This document shows positions 1-9,378 of a stretch of 64,000 nt of DNA, piece after piece. This DNA comes from Bdellovibrio sp. UBA4095 (lineage in GTDB: Bacteria; Bdellovibrionota; Bdellovibrionia; Bdellovibrionales; Bdellovibrionaceae): contig DFXZ01000010.1 of NCBI GenBank assembly GCA_002381805.1, positions 62,001-126,000 of the forward strand, in the 5' to 3' direction. The position numbers and the translations under genes are program-made. The notes below the pieces were generated by a model, which saw nothing but the letters and a program-made list of their open reading frames with translations, searched no databases and was not told where the DNA came from. How positions within the stretch are numbered: the stretch's first letter is position 1; each line of letters opens with the position of its first letter.

Positions 1-1697
1 CAAGAAGAAATTGAAAAAGGATTAGTTGGGTCAGAAAGAGTGACCGCTTGTGTTCGATCAATAGTACGCGAGCTATATGTCGTTGCTGTGATTGACTGTG
101 GGAACTTCACCATTGTGCCAAAACGTTGATCATCGACCGAAGTAATATATCGGCTAATTCCGTCAAATGATTCGTTGCGGGTATAATTTCCGGAACCAGG
201 AGTGAATGACACCGAACTTGAAACTCCTGAAGACGCCGTTGAGGTCCGAGAAACTGAGCCGTCTGGCGAAGTGGTGGTTTGGATTTGATTCACTCTTCCC
301 ATTGAAGTCGACATTGCAATGTCGAACGTATGAGTTGAGTTCAAATTTTTAACTAACTCAAAAAAATAGCCACCCGAGTGAGAGTCTTTTGTTAACAACC
401 CATTAGAGTCATATTCAAAAGTGCTTACTTCACCATTTGGCTTTTCGAAAGTTTGCATTAAGCCACTAGAGCCATAATATGTAAGAAGATGAGATTCGCT
501 TTGCGGATTCGTAACTTGCGAAATATATCCATTGCCGTTCAAGCTAATTGTCGTAACTTGTCCATTATGTGCAGTTATTGAGGTTAACGTTCCGCTTGAA
601 TTTCTATTGAACACTGTCGTTCTTGAGAATGGCTGGGAAATCGATGACAAGCGTCCTTGTGAATCGTAGTTAAATGAATAAATTGCACTTCCTAAAAAAG
701 CGTTCTTCGTATGAAGATGTCTCCCATTGGAATCAAAAATATAAACCGTTTGGCCGTTAGGATCGGCAACATAAAGCTCTGTTGTTCCGTAAGGCTTAGA
801 CTCAACAACATCGAATCCCCCATCACCTCGATAAAGCCTTTTTCCCAGGGTATCGTATCTTCTTATGATTGTTGGAGACCATCCCCCAAGTCCCAGCTCC
901 ATCACGTTCCAATGACCAAGGATTAATTCGTAATCTACAGGCCAAGACCCCGAAGGTGAAGTTTCAGTTATTCGTAGGTTAAACTTAGCAGAGAGAACAG
1001 GATTCGAATTGCTTGGATCTAGCCCATTCCAAATATACGTGTATGTTTGGTTGGGCGCATTGTTCACATAATTCGCACTATCGATTACTATGCCATTTCT
1101 TTTATTCTCTACCGCAAATGTCTGAATGTAATCTCGTGGAGTATCACCTGCGATAACATACTCAATTTTAAAGTCATTTGAATGTCCGCTCTGATAGCCG
1201 GAATGATATGCAAGCGCAAATGGGGCACCGACAATTTGAATTTCCTCAGTTAAAAGTTGAGATTCAGCAAATACAACCGAACCCTTAAGCGAACATTGTC
1301 CTGGTGATCCGCCACCAGAACTACCACCGGCAGGAGGGCGTAGAGGACTAGTCAATGGTTCTTTGTTGCAGGGAGATAAGCCCATATAAAATTCGCTGGT
1401 ACCCGAGTCATATATAGGAGGATATGTAGGTGGGTTATTGACAGCATCCCATTGCTCGCTAGTCCATGACATCGTACAAGCAACCTTATCATTTGTTGCA
1501 TCCCATGGGGTTATGGTTACCGAGCTATAATGCTGACAGTATTTCCATCCCTGCCCTGACTGGCAGCCAGCGTTGGACGAGCATGTCGTGTCACTAAACT
1601 GCCTTATCAAATCAGCTCTATGTTGTTCGCAAGACTGTGCGTAAACCGGTTCATATGCCATAGATATTGCGAGCAAACTAAAAATGAAGAAATACAC
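1..1697 (-). CDS. Secreted RHS/YD-repeat protein (3' end outside window)
   Basis: The frame is open on the minus strand from a GTG at 1697 to the window edge (about 565 codons visible), so the C-terminus is missing. An AAGGAG ribosome site lies 7 bases before the GTG. The N-terminus is a signal peptide ending near residue 20 (VYA-QSC). A Cys-rich segment and a Gly/Ser linker follow, then an RHS N-terminal region with IQIVGAPFALAYHS, and from about residue 330 YD-type repeats such as FNYDSQGRL and FEYDSNGLLT. RHS proteins form large beta-cocoon shells, often with a variable C-terminal toxin or adhesin. What the C-terminus carries here cannot be seen. Translated by hand; no internal stop found. 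Confidence 0.85.
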   Translation of the reverse strand, partial: MYFFIFSLLAISMAYEPVYAQSCEQHRADLIRQFSDTTCSSNAGCQSGQGWKYCQHYSSVTITPWDATNDKVACTMSWTSEQWDAVNNPPTYPPIYDSGTSEFYMGLSPCNKEPLTSPLRPPAGGSSGGGSPGQCSLKGSVVFAESQLLTEEIQIVGAPFALAYHSGYQSGHSNDFKIEYVIAGDTPRDYIQTFAVENKRNGIVIDSANYVNNAPNQTYTYIWNGLDPSNSNPVLSAKFNLRITETSPSGSWPVDYELILGHWNVMELGLGGWSPTIIRRYDTLGKRLYRGDGGFDVVESKPYGTTELYVADPNGQTVYIFDSNGRHLHTKNAFLGSAIYSFNYDSQGRLSSISQPFSRTTVFNRNSSGTLTSITAHNGQVTTISLNGNGYISQVTNPQSESHLLTYYGSSGLMQTFEKPNGEVSTFEYDSNGLLTKDSHSGGYFFELVKNLNSTHTFDIAMSTSMGRVNQIQTTTSPDGSVSRTSTASSGVSSSVSFTPGSGNYTRNESFDGISRYITSVDDQRFGTMVKFPQSITATTYSSRTIDRTQAVTLSDPTNPFSISS

Positions 1698-1843
1698 TCT
1701 GTGGCTCCTTGAAATAATCAGAAAAATAATTAACTTTAAGTTTACAACACTAACTTGTGTTTACAATGCGAATTATAGTACTTGGACGTCTGGCTAGATT
1801 CCGTAAGACATCGACGTGGTTCAGATTATTTCGCTGAATAAAG

Positions 1844-2527
1844 TTACTTAGCTTCGATTTTCATCGATTCGATTTTATCGCGGAGGCGTTTGATTAATGA
1901 TTCGTCTTGTTTGGTTTCGATCATTTCTTGAAGCAGTGCTTCTGCTAATTGGAGGTTTCCGGCGTCAGAATAGAGTCTGCCGGATAACGAGTAGAGCCAT
2001 GGTGGTCCTCCGTTTTCGGCGGCGGCTTTCATTAGTTCGGCAGCTCGTTCTTTATTCTTTACTTCATAAAGCTGATGATAGGCAGCTCTATAGAGAATTG
2101 GCCAATCATTTGGGAAAGCCTCGACTCCTTTATCAAATAGCTTTGTTGCTCCCTCTATATCAGAGATAATCACAGTCAATGCTAAACCACCGGCAGCATA
2201 TGCAATTCGGAAATGCGGCGACAAATCTGTTATCGTATCAAGCATTTGATACAACCATGAGTTTCCATTGCAAATTCGCTCGGCGACTTCAGATTCACAA
2301 TAATCAAAATCTTGAATAGATCGTATCCAAAGAGTATCAGCTATTGCTTCCTGATAACCGAATGCGAATCGCTCAAGCTGGTGTGGCGGGGCTATCAAAT
2401 GACGTTCATAACTTTGCAAGGATGGTTTCAAGTAGTGGGAAATCACTATTAATGAAAACGAAAGAATCCCAAGCACCAGACTTGGGATTCTTTGGAAGTA
2501 TGGAAGCAAGATAAGCTTCGAACTCAT
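1844..2527 (-). CDS. TPR-containing membrane-anchored protein, downstream of pilA
   Basis: A 227-residue protein with one N-terminal membrane segment (about residues 14-32) and helical repeats of TPR type over residues 95-215 (for example AFPNDWPILYRAAYHQLYEV and LYSDAGNLQLAEALL). The start lies 7 bases after the pilA stop on the same strand, so the two are probably co-transcribed. TPR proteins act as binding scaffolds; the position suggests a part in pilus assembly or function, but that is inference. No catalytic motif is visible. The gap 1698-1843 holds the RHS gene promoter region and nothing else recognisable. Confidence 0.7.
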   Translation of the reverse strand: MSSKLILLPYFQRIPSLVLGILSFSLIVISHYLKPSLQSYERHLIAPPHQLERFAFGYQEAIADTLWIRSIQDFDYCESEVAERICNGNSWLYQMLDTITDLSPHFRIAYAAGGLALTVIISDIEGATKLFDKGVEAFPNDWPILYRAAYHQLYEVKNKERAAELMKAAAENGGPPWLYSLSGRLYSDAGNLQLAEALLQEMIETKQDESLIKRLRDKIESMKIEAK

Positions 2528-2534
2528 TTTAAGA

Positions 2535-3101
2535 CTATTGAATGCCCGAAACAGTGTTAGTCAAAATCTTTTCGTGAGTAATCTGCCAAACGTCTTCTAC
2601 AGCACTAGATGCCATGATGTTAGCTCTAGCTTGGGCAGTAAATACTGAACCAGTGGCAGCATTATTCACAACAGCTGCTGTGATTGCACCCGGCTGCGCA
2701 TTTCGCGCACCATTCAGCAATGAGCATCCGTTAGTGACCGCCGGTGCAGTACCGCAAAATCCGAGCACCGCAAAGTTAGTTGCGGCTCCTGTTGGCAATG
2801 TGTAACCACTTGCAGCAGGTGCTGCTACTGATGAACTAAACCCAACATTAAAACGCAACTGCCCTTCAGGAGAGTAACCTACCGCCCCAAATCTAGAGTC
2901 ATAAGCATTGTACTCAGCATAAAATGCCTTCTCTGAAGTATACAGAGCAGATAACTGAGTCTTCGCTTCAGACTGACGTGCTTTCGCAATGTACTTATTA
3001 ACAGCTGGAACAGCGATTGCTGCCAACACCCCAATGATAGCCACGACGACCATCAACTCTACGAGCGAGAAACCGCCCTGAGATTTTCGAGAACGTAACA
3101 T
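2535..3101 (-). CDS. pilA: Type IVa major pilin PilA
   Basis: Prepilin of 188 residues: a short leader MLRSRKSQGG is followed by the class III cleavage site and hydrophobic helix (G|FSLVELMVVVAIIGV), with the conserved Glu at mature position 5. The helix continues into an alpha/beta globular domain with a Cys pair near the C-terminus (LGFCGTAPAVTNGCSLL), like the pilin disulfide loop. The ATG at 3101 is preferred over a longer frame because a GGGAGG ribosome site (3109-3114) lies just upstream of it. In Bdellovibrio, type IV pili are needed for prey entry (established). The exact pilin type was judged by motif only. Confidence 0.92.
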   Translation of the reverse strand: MLRSRKSQGGFSLVELMVVVAIIGVLAAIAVPAVNKYIAKARQSEAKTQLSALYTSEKAFYAEYNAYDSRFGAVGYSPEGQLRFNVGFSSSVAAPAASGYTLPTGAATNFAVLGFCGTAPAVTNGCSLLNGARNAQPGAITAAVVNNAATGSVFTAQARANIMASSAVEDVWQITHEKILTNTVSGIQ

Positions 3102-3339
3102 GTTAAACCTCCCAATGGTTTTAAACTTATTTTTGCTAACCCACATAAGTGTGTCATAAATTGAAGATTAATTGCAAGACAAGACACAAAGATTGTTCGT
3201 ATCAAAACGAATCCCTAACGTACCGATAAGTGTTGGTTCCCATAACTTATTCTCGACCTTTCTCCGGTATTTTACAAGAACCCCGACTTGCAACATGCGA
3301 AAGAGTGATCATAGTGAGTCATGAGGTACAATAGAAGAC

Positions 3340-3678
3340 ATGGATAATAATGATAGCAATACCAAAAATCCGTATCTCAGTCCTGAAGGGGACTCTTCGG
3401 TGCAGACTGTCCCAAAATTGGACACGCCGAAGATGTACAAAGTTATTTTGTTGAATGACGATTACACACCGATGGATTTCGTCGTCCTTGTATTGCGTCG
3501 ATTTTTCTCGAAAACGGAAGAGCAAGCGACGCAAATAATGTTAGATGTACATAAGAAGGGAGCCGGTGTTGCTGGCGTGTTCAGCCTTGAGATTGCTGAG
3601 ATGAAAGTAATGCAGGTCAATCAGTTCGCTCAACTCAACCAATACCCTTTGAAGAGTACGCTGGAGGAGGAGCCATGA
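3340..3678 (+). CDS. clpS: ClpS adaptor for the ClpAP protease
   Basis: A 112-residue protein with the ClpS signature: YKVILLNDDYTPMDFVV, then a helical section ending KGAGVAGVFSLEIAEMKVMQV. The LNDDYTPMDFVV segment forms the N-degron pocket in known ClpS structures. The N-terminal 30 residues are disordered-looking, as usual. It overlaps clpA by four bases (ATGA), so translation is probably coupled. ClpS delivers N-end-rule substrates to ClpA and blocks ClpA self-degradation. ClpP is not in the window. Confidence 0.95.
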   Translation: MDNNDSNTKNPYLSPEGDSSVQTVPKLDTPKMYKVILLNDDYTPMDFVVLVLRRFFSKTEEQATQIMLDVHKKGAGVAGVFSLEIAEMKVMQVNQFAQLNQYPLKSTLEEEP

Positions 3679-6002
3679 TGAGTCGCGAGTTAGAAAGAAA
3701 ATTGGCTGAAGCTACGGAGCTAGCAAAACGTCATCGCCATGAGTTTGTTACGCTGGAACACATTCTTCTCGTCCTATCTGAATCCCCCGTCATGGTGGAG
3801 ATTCTTGAAGCCTGTGCCGTCAACGTCCAAAAGCTTCGTCAGGATTTAAGAGACCATCTGAAAACTGGCATTCCTCAAATCACCGACGACCAACTTTCCT
3901 CCTATGGTGGATTTGAGTCCTGGGCTCCTGAATTTACTTTGGCTTGTCACCGCTTGATACAAAGAGCGGCTATCCAGATGAAAAGTGCCGGTCGCAATCA
4001 GATCAGCGAAGGTAGTTTGCTAGTATCTTTGTTTTACGAGCAAGACTCTCATGCGGCCTATGCTTTATCCAAGCAAGGCCTCACGCAATTTGATATTATT
4101 AATTTTATATCTCATGGAATTACTAAGGATGGTAAGGAACATGAAATACCACCCGCTTCAAGCTCGCCGCGAAATGAATTTCAAGACCCGGCTGGAGGTT
4201 TTGAAGAAGGTCGAGGTTCCCCTCTTGAAAGTTTTTGTGTCAATCTGAACGATCGCGCGCGTGAAGGAAAGTTCGATCCACTCATTGGCAGAGATGATGT
4301 TATTGAAAGAACAATTCAAGTTCTTTGCCGCCGAACTAAAAACAATCCCCTTCTTATTGGTGAGCCCGGTGTCGGCAAGACCGCCATCGCCGAAGGACTG
4401 GCTCAGAAAATCGTTCAAGGGGACGTTCCCGATAAGTTGAAAAAAGCCGTGATCTATTCCCTGGACTTGGGCGGCTTGTTGGCTGGAACCAAGTTCCGCG
4501 GTGACTTCGAAGGCCGCCTAAAAGCTGTCGTCAAAGAGATCGGCAAACGTCCGAACACAATACTTTTTATTGATGAGATTCACACCATCGTCGGCGCAGG
4601 TGCGACCAGCGGTGGATCGATGGATGCATCGAACCTGTTAAAACCTGCCCTCGCAAACGGCGACATCAGCTGTATCGGATCGACAACGCACACCGAGTAT
4701 CGACAGTACTTTGAAAAAGACCGCGCTTTAAATCGCCGCTTCCAAAAAATTGATGTAGCAGAACCTACAAACGAGGACTGTACTAACATCCTGAAAGGCG
4801 TTCGCAAGTCCTATGAAAACTTCCATCAGGTGGTTTACACGGACGAGGCTTTGCGCGCAGCAGTCGAGCTTTCGCAAAAACATATTCACGGTAAACTGCT
4901 CCCCGACAAGGCACTGGATGTTGTGGACGAGGCCGGCGCTTACTTCCGCCTAAAATACGAAAATTCTGAAGAAATCAAAATCGGGCTTTCGGAGATCGAA
5001 GAAGTGATCGCCAAAATGACCGGACTCCCCGTCGCGAGCATCTCTTCGACCGAGAAAACTCAATTGAAAGATCTGGACAGAAAATTGAAAGCTCTGATCT
5101 TTGGCCAAGACGAAGCCATTGATAAGCTAGTCACAAATATCAAATTTTCTCGCAGTGGCCTGGGCCGTCCTAACAAACCGATCGGCAGCTTTTTATTCAC
5201 CGGCCCCACGGGCGTCGGTAAAACAGAAGTGTGTCGTCAGCTGGCGCAAATCATGGGAGTTCATTTCGAACGCTTCGACATGAGTGAATACATGGAGAAA
5301 CATGCGGTCGCCCGACTTGTTGGCGCACCTCCGGGATATGTTGGTTTTGAACAAGGTGGTCTATTGACGGAAGCTGCCAGCAAGCACCCTTATTGCGTTC
5401 TGCTTCTGGACGAAATTGAAAAAGCCCATGTTGATGTGACCAACATCCTTCTTCAAGTCATGGATGCCGGACGACTGACCGACAGCAATGGCCGCGTCGC
5501 TGACTTTAAGAATGTGATTTTAGTAATGACATCAAACGCGGGCGCTCTGGAAACTTCTCGCGGAGTGATCGGAATCGGTGAAGAAACTCGCAGTTCTTTG
5601 GCCATGGATGCAATTAAAAAAACATTCTCGCCAGAGTTCATCAATCGCTTGGATGCAGTCGTTTCTTTTAAAGATCTTAACGAAGACATGGTTCTGAAAA
5701 TCACCCAGAAGTTTGTCGACGAGTTGAAGATGACGTTACTTGAAAAGAAAGTTGAATTGAATGTTTCTCAAGATGTGGTGAAGTGGCTGATGAAAAAAGG
5801 CTACGACAAAGTTTACGGAGCGCGCCCCTTGGCTCGCTGCGTGGACGAGCATCTGAAGAAAGCTTTGGTGGACGAACTGCTCTTTGGAAGACTTGCTGAT
5901 GGCGGCAGAGTCAATGTGGAACTGGAAAAAGATCTGCCCAAGTTCCATTTTAGCACCACCCCAAATAATCAAAAAAGTCAGAAACAGCCCGTCACGACCT
6001 GA
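3675..6002 (+). CDS. clpA: ClpA, AAA+ unfoldase of the ClpAP protease
   Basis: A 775-residue class I Clp ATPase. It has an N-domain (residues 1-145, LERKLAEATELAKRHRHEFVTLEHIL), AAA-1 with Walker A GEPGVGKT near residue 229 and Walker B ILFIDEIH near 296, and AAA-2 with GPTGVGKT near 510 and LLLDEIEKAH. There is no long ClpB-type coiled-coil insert. The expected ClpP-docking loop region reads VIGIGEE, giving IGI where ClpA usually has IGL or IGF. The length matches ClpA (about 750-760). The start is chosen by the ATGA overlap with clpS and the GGAGGAG upstream. Confidence 0.95.
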   Translation: MMSRELERKLAEATELAKRHRHEFVTLEHILLVLSESPVMVEILEACAVNVQKLRQDLRDHLKTGIPQITDDQLSSYGGFESWAPEFTLACHRLIQRAAIQMKSAGRNQISEGSLLVSLFYEQDSHAAYALSKQGLTQFDIINFISHGITKDGKEHEIPPASSSPRNEFQDPAGGFEEGRGSPLESFCVNLNDRAREGKFDPLIGRDDVIERTIQVLCRRTKNNPLLIGEPGVGKTAIAEGLAQKIVQGDVPDKLKKAVIYSLDLGGLLAGTKFRGDFEGRLKAVVKEIGKRPNTILFIDEIHTIVGAGATSGGSMDASNLLKPALANGDISCIGSTTHTEYRQYFEKDRALNRRFQKIDVAEPTNEDCTNILKGVRKSYENFHQVVYTDEALRAAVELSQKHIHGKLLPDKALDVVDEAGAYFRLKYENSEEIKIGLSEIEEVIAKMTGLPVASISSTEKTQLKDLDRKLKALIFGQDEAIDKLVTNIKFSRSGLGRPNKPIGSFLFTGPTGVGKTEVCRQLAQIMGVHFERFDMSEYMEKHAVARLVGAPPGYVGFEQGGLLTEAASKHPYCVLLLDEIEKAHVDVTNILLQVMDAGRLTDSNGRVADFKNVILVMTSNAGALETSRGVIGIGEETRSSLAMDAIKKTFSPEFINRLDAVVSFKDLNEDMVLKITQKFVDELKMTLLEKKVELNVSQDVVKWLMKKGYDKVYGARPLARCVDEHLKKALVDELLFGRLADGGRVNVELEKDLPKFHFSTTPNNQKSQKQPVTT

Positions 6003-6047
6003 TCGCATTGACAAATTCTGTTTCGAACTCAAAATTAGTGTATATTT

Positions 6048-6080
6048 AAAAAAGCCCGTTCTTGTGAATGGGCTTTTTGT
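6048..6080 (+). terminator. Rho-independent terminator after clpA
   Basis: A 13-bp stem (AAAAAGCCCGTTC / GAATGGGCTTTTT, one G-T pair) with a 4-base loop and a T-rich 3' arm lies 46 bases after the clpA stop and 34 bases before the htpX start. Either htpX has its own promoter overlapping this short gap, or it depends on read-through. Confidence 0.8.
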
Positions 6081-6113
6081 TAAACAAACGCTTTTTTTGA
6101 GGAGATAAATCAC

Positions 6114-7010
6114 ATGGCGTTTTTAAAACGAATCGGCCTTTTTATTTTAACCAACGTGCTGGTCATGGTGACCATTGGTATCGTTTGGTCGCTCGTTAGC
6201 AGCTTCTTCGGTTTGGACCAGATGAACTCTTACGTCCCCTACATGATGGTCTTCTGTGCTGTCTGGGGTATGGGTGGTTCTTTCATTTCATTGATGATGT
6301 CGAAATGGGTCGCCAAGATGTTCCATGGCGTGAAGATCATCGACACCAATCACGCGGATCCAGAACTTCGTGGTTTGGTGAACAAGGTTCACGAACTGGC
6401 ACGCCGAGCAAAGCTGCCTAAGATGCCAGAGGTCGGAGTTTACGACTCTGTCGACATCAATGCGTTTGCGACCGGTCCTTCAAAGTCCAATTCACTAGTA
6501 GCGGTCTCTACCGGACTTCTACATAGAATGACCGAAAAAGAAGTTGAAGGCGTTCTAGCCCATGAAGTGGCGCACATTGCAAATGGCGATATGGTCACAA
6601 TGACTTTGATTCAAGGTATCGTGAACGCGTTTGCGATGTTCTTCTCCAGAATCTTGGCAAACCTAGTTGCTTCCAATGTTGACGAAAGATACCAGATGGT
6701 TGTTCGCTTCGGTGTGACAATCCTTGGCGACATTGCTTTCACACTGCTGGGTTCAATTGTTGTAAATTACTTCTCTCGTCGCAGAGAGTTCCGTGCAGAT
6801 GCTGGCGGCGCTAAATTCTCTAGCCGCGAGAACATGATTGCAGCTTTGCAAAAGCTTCGCTCTGTTTATGACCTGCCAATCCCACCAGAAGAAGGTCAGA
6901 CGGCGACTCTGATGATTTCGAACAGACCAAAAGCGGGTCTTAAGAGTTTATTCATGACTCACCCACCGCTTGAAGTCCGCATTGAAGCTCTTCAGCGCGG
7001 CCGTGCTTAG
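6114..7010 (+). CDS. htpX: Membrane zinc protease HtpX
   Basis: A 298-residue M48B metalloprotease of the inner membrane. Two N-terminal membrane segments (residues 8-27 and 39-58) precede the zinc motif HEVAH near residue 148. Two more membrane segments follow (about 165-185 and 203-223), then RRREFRADAGGAKF with the third zinc ligand. HtpX degrades misfolded membrane proteins and is usually heat- or envelope-stress-induced. A strong ribosome site (TGAGGAGA) precedes the ATG. It follows clpS-clpA, so three proteolysis genes are adjacent. Confidence 0.95.
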   Translation: MAFLKRIGLFILTNVLVMVTIGIVWSLVSSFFGLDQMNSYVPYMMVFCAVWGMGGSFISLMMSKWVAKMFHGVKIIDTNHADPELRGLVNKVHELARRAKLPKMPEVGVYDSVDINAFATGPSKSNSLVAVSTGLLHRMTEKEVEGVLAHEVAHIANGDMVTMTLIQGIVNAFAMFFSRILANLVASNVDERYQMVVRFGVTILGDIAFTLLGSIVVNYFSRRREFRADAGGAKFSSRENMIAALQKLRSVYDLPIPPEEGQTATLMISNRPKAGLKSLFMTHPPLEVRIEALQRGRA

Positions 7011-7027
7011 TCCAACCTTTATGCCGC

Positions 7028-7086
7028 GACGGACCTAATACAGGTCCGTCCGGGGTTGTCCTTTTACCGAAGACGTCGTAGTCTTC
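7028..7086 (+). promoter_or_regulatory. Two hairpins between htpX and the lytic transglycosylase gene
   Basis: A perfect 9-bp inverted repeat (GACGGACCT / AGGTCCGTC, 7028-7050) is followed by a second one (GAAGAC / GTCTTC, 7069-7086) ending 4 bases before the ATG at 7091. There is no T-run after the first, so it is not a classic terminator. The second occupies the place of the ribosome site, which is otherwise weak here. Confidence 0.5.
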
Positions 7087-7090
7087 TTTC

Positions 7091-9268
7091 ATGTCTCGAA
7101 TAGTTTTCACTCTCACATTCTTGTCCGTTCTTTTAGGCTGTGCCACTACGTCACGATTTGACACTCGAGTCAGCAAACGACTTTCACCTCCAGTACCGAC
7201 ATTTCAGAAAAAATGGAAGAACGCTTCGGTCACCGATCTTGCTACGCTTGAGGTCGGCAAAAAAGAAAACAACATCCTTTGGTGGAAAACCTATAACCTT
7301 GCTGCGAAACAGAAAGAGACGGATAAGGCAGCCTCCTGCAAAGAGTTCCAGAAGCTTGTAGGCTTCCCCGAATTTCCTTTGCACGATCTTGCTTTACTAA
7401 GAGCTTATGAAGTCTGCCCTGCCACCGAAAAATTACCAGCTTTGCCGACATCGGTACCGCCCTGGTATCGCAGTCTTCTCGTAGAGATCAAGCATCAAGA
7501 AGCTAAAGAAACTGAAGATCCTAAAGACGATATGGACGTGTTGGTTGAAAAAGCCCGCATGAGCACAAATAAGAAAGACAAAGAGGATCTCTACCTTCAG
7601 GCATTGCCTCTAGCAGAAAAACTGGGCTTGAAAGAGCAAGTGGCAGAACTTCAAGCCGCTCTTTATAAGAACTCTCCCCGTTTGAACCCTGCTCCTACCC
7701 TACAGGAGCTCAGCTCTGTCGCGGCTGACTATCGCTATCACAGGGAGTTCGACAAGGCGCTGGCTACCTATCAGAAAATCCTAAAGTCACGTCACTCCAC
7801 TTTAGAGGACCAATTCCAGGCGCTGAAAAACATCCGTATAACCAATAAGGTCGCACAAAGAAGAAATGAATATATAAACGCCACCGCCGATTTGGTGAAT
7901 TGGACGAAAAAACAGTATCGCAAAAACAAAGGCAAAAAGAAAAAAGACCCGAAAGCAATAGCCCGCTTTCATGACAGCCAGATTTTATTTGCCAGAACTT
8001 TATGGACCGAAGACCAAAATACCCGAGCGATGAAAGTTCTGAATGAATCACATCGTTTGCTGCGTGGATCGTATTCCATGGATGAGGTGTTTTTTATCAT
8101 CGGTCGCATCCATGAAGAGAAGGGCGACTTTAACAAAGCTCTTGAATATTTTGAGGCCAGCTACAAAGAACCCATCAACCAAACTGATCTGCGCGATCGG
8201 ATCGCCTGGCTCAAATCCTGGAACTATTTCAAACTCGAAAAATGGAATGAAGCAAAAGCCAGCTTTGAACAAATGCGCGACACCGTTAAAGAGCCATCCG
8301 ATAAGTCACGCGCACGCTTTTGGTTGGCGCGTACCCTGGCCAAACTAAATCAAATGCCCGAAGCTGAGGTGGAGCTGCGTGCCCTTCAAAACGAAGACAC
8401 CCTTGGTTATTACGGCATGCTGGCATATCGCGATCTGAAAGAAAGCTTCCCTCCACTTAAGGTCGACACTGAAGAGCCTTTCGTGCTCAGTCTTTTAAAC
8501 ATTAAAGAACTCGATGCCACCACAAGGCTGACAATTGAGTGGCTGATTTCTGTGAATGAAAAAGCCTTTGCGGAAGGACTTTTGAACAAAGCCGTCGAAG
8601 ATCTTAAGAAACAAAAAATCACCAACGAGTCCACATGGCTTGCCATTTCTTCTGGTTATGCACGCACAGGACTTTATTTGCCGTTGTTTATTGCTTTGAG
8701 CTCATTGGATGCCTCCGTCAAAGATCGCCTTTTGCACAACCACCCCGATCTACTTTTCCCGCAAGCCTATGCCGACACTATTGCAGAAGCTTCCGAAAAG
8801 AGCGGCATTCCTCAGGAGTTTATTTTTTCGATCATTCGTCAAGAATCAGCTTTCAACCCAGAAGCGAGAAGTCCCGCAGATGCGTTCGGACTTATGCAGC
8901 TTTTACCCAGTATCGCAAAAAGCTTGGCTCAACAAAATGGTTTAGCCTATGAAAAAGCCACAGACCTATTCATTCCAGAAATCAATGTTCCGCTGGGAGC
9001 TTTCGAACTGAAAACTCTGATGAAAAGATATAACAACCAATTCATTCTGGCCGTCTCCGGATACAATGCCAATGCTGGTGCCATTCGCGGCTGGCTAAAA
9101 ACACGCTATCGCGATGATGCTGTGGAGTTTATCGAAGAAGTTCCTTACGAAGAAACACGAACGTATATAAAGCTCGTGATGCGAAATTATGTCTTCTACC
9201 AAAGACTTCTGCATCGTGATCAGAGTGTCCAGTTCCCAGAGCAGCTTCTGGCTCTCTCCCGACAATAA
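7091..9268 (+). CDS. Lipoprotein soluble-type lytic transglycosylase (Slt family)
   Basis: A 725-residue protein with a lipoprotein signal (SVLLGC, Cys near residue 17). A long alpha-helical TPR-like superhelix covers about residues 150-540. The C-terminal SLT domain carries the catalytic Glu in FIFSIIRQESAFNPEARS (near residue 585), then AFGLMQLLPS and VSGYNANAGAI. This order is that of Slt70-type transglycosylases, which cleave peptidoglycan to 1,6-anhydro products. A lipid anchor would hold it at the outer membrane. Expected roles are wall turnover or, in a predator, prey-wall remodelling. The ribosome site is weak and sits by a hairpin. Confidence 0.9.
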   Translation: MSRIVFTLTFLSVLLGCATTSRFDTRVSKRLSPPVPTFQKKWKNASVTDLATLEVGKKENNILWWKTYNLAAKQKETDKAASCKEFQKLVGFPEFPLHDLALLRAYEVCPATEKLPALPTSVPPWYRSLLVEIKHQEAKETEDPKDDMDVLVEKARMSTNKKDKEDLYLQALPLAEKLGLKEQVAELQAALYKNSPRLNPAPTLQELSSVAADYRYHREFDKALATYQKILKSRHSTLEDQFQALKNIRITNKVAQRRNEYINATADLVNWTKKQYRKNKGKKKKDPKAIARFHDSQILFARTLWTEDQNTRAMKVLNESHRLLRGSYSMDEVFFIIGRIHEEKGDFNKALEYFEASYKEPINQTDLRDRIAWLKSWNYFKLEKWNEAKASFEQMRDTVKEPSDKSRARFWLARTLAKLNQMPEAEVELRALQNEDTLGYYGMLAYRDLKESFPPLKVDTEEPFVLSLLNIKELDATTRLTIEWLISVNEKAFAEGLLNKAVEDLKKQKITNESTWLAISSGYARTGLYLPLFIALSSLDASVKDRLLHNHPDLLFPQAYADTIAEASEKSGIPQEFIFSIIRQESAFNPEARSPADAFGLMQLLPSIAKSLAQQNGLAYEKATDLFIPEINVPLGAFELKTLMKRYNNQFILAVSGYNANAGAIRGWLKTRYRDDAVEFIEEVPYEETRTYIKLVMRNYVFYQRLLHRDQSVQFPEQLLALSRQ

Positions 9269-9378
9269 ATCTCATTTTGATACAGGACCTTTACCCAGAG
9301 CGCGCCTGTAAGGACTGAAACCTGCTCATGAAGACCCCGACTGTGCCGATAAGAAAAGGTGCAGAAAGGGGACTTCAC

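Noticed and set aside
3109..3220. Sigma-54 type promoter for pilA
   Set aside because: A TTGCA element exists upstream but the matching GG of the -24 element is missing.
6005..6047. TTGACA near 6008 as promoter for htpX
   Set aside because: No -10 box at 16-18 bases; the best TATATT is 27 bases away.
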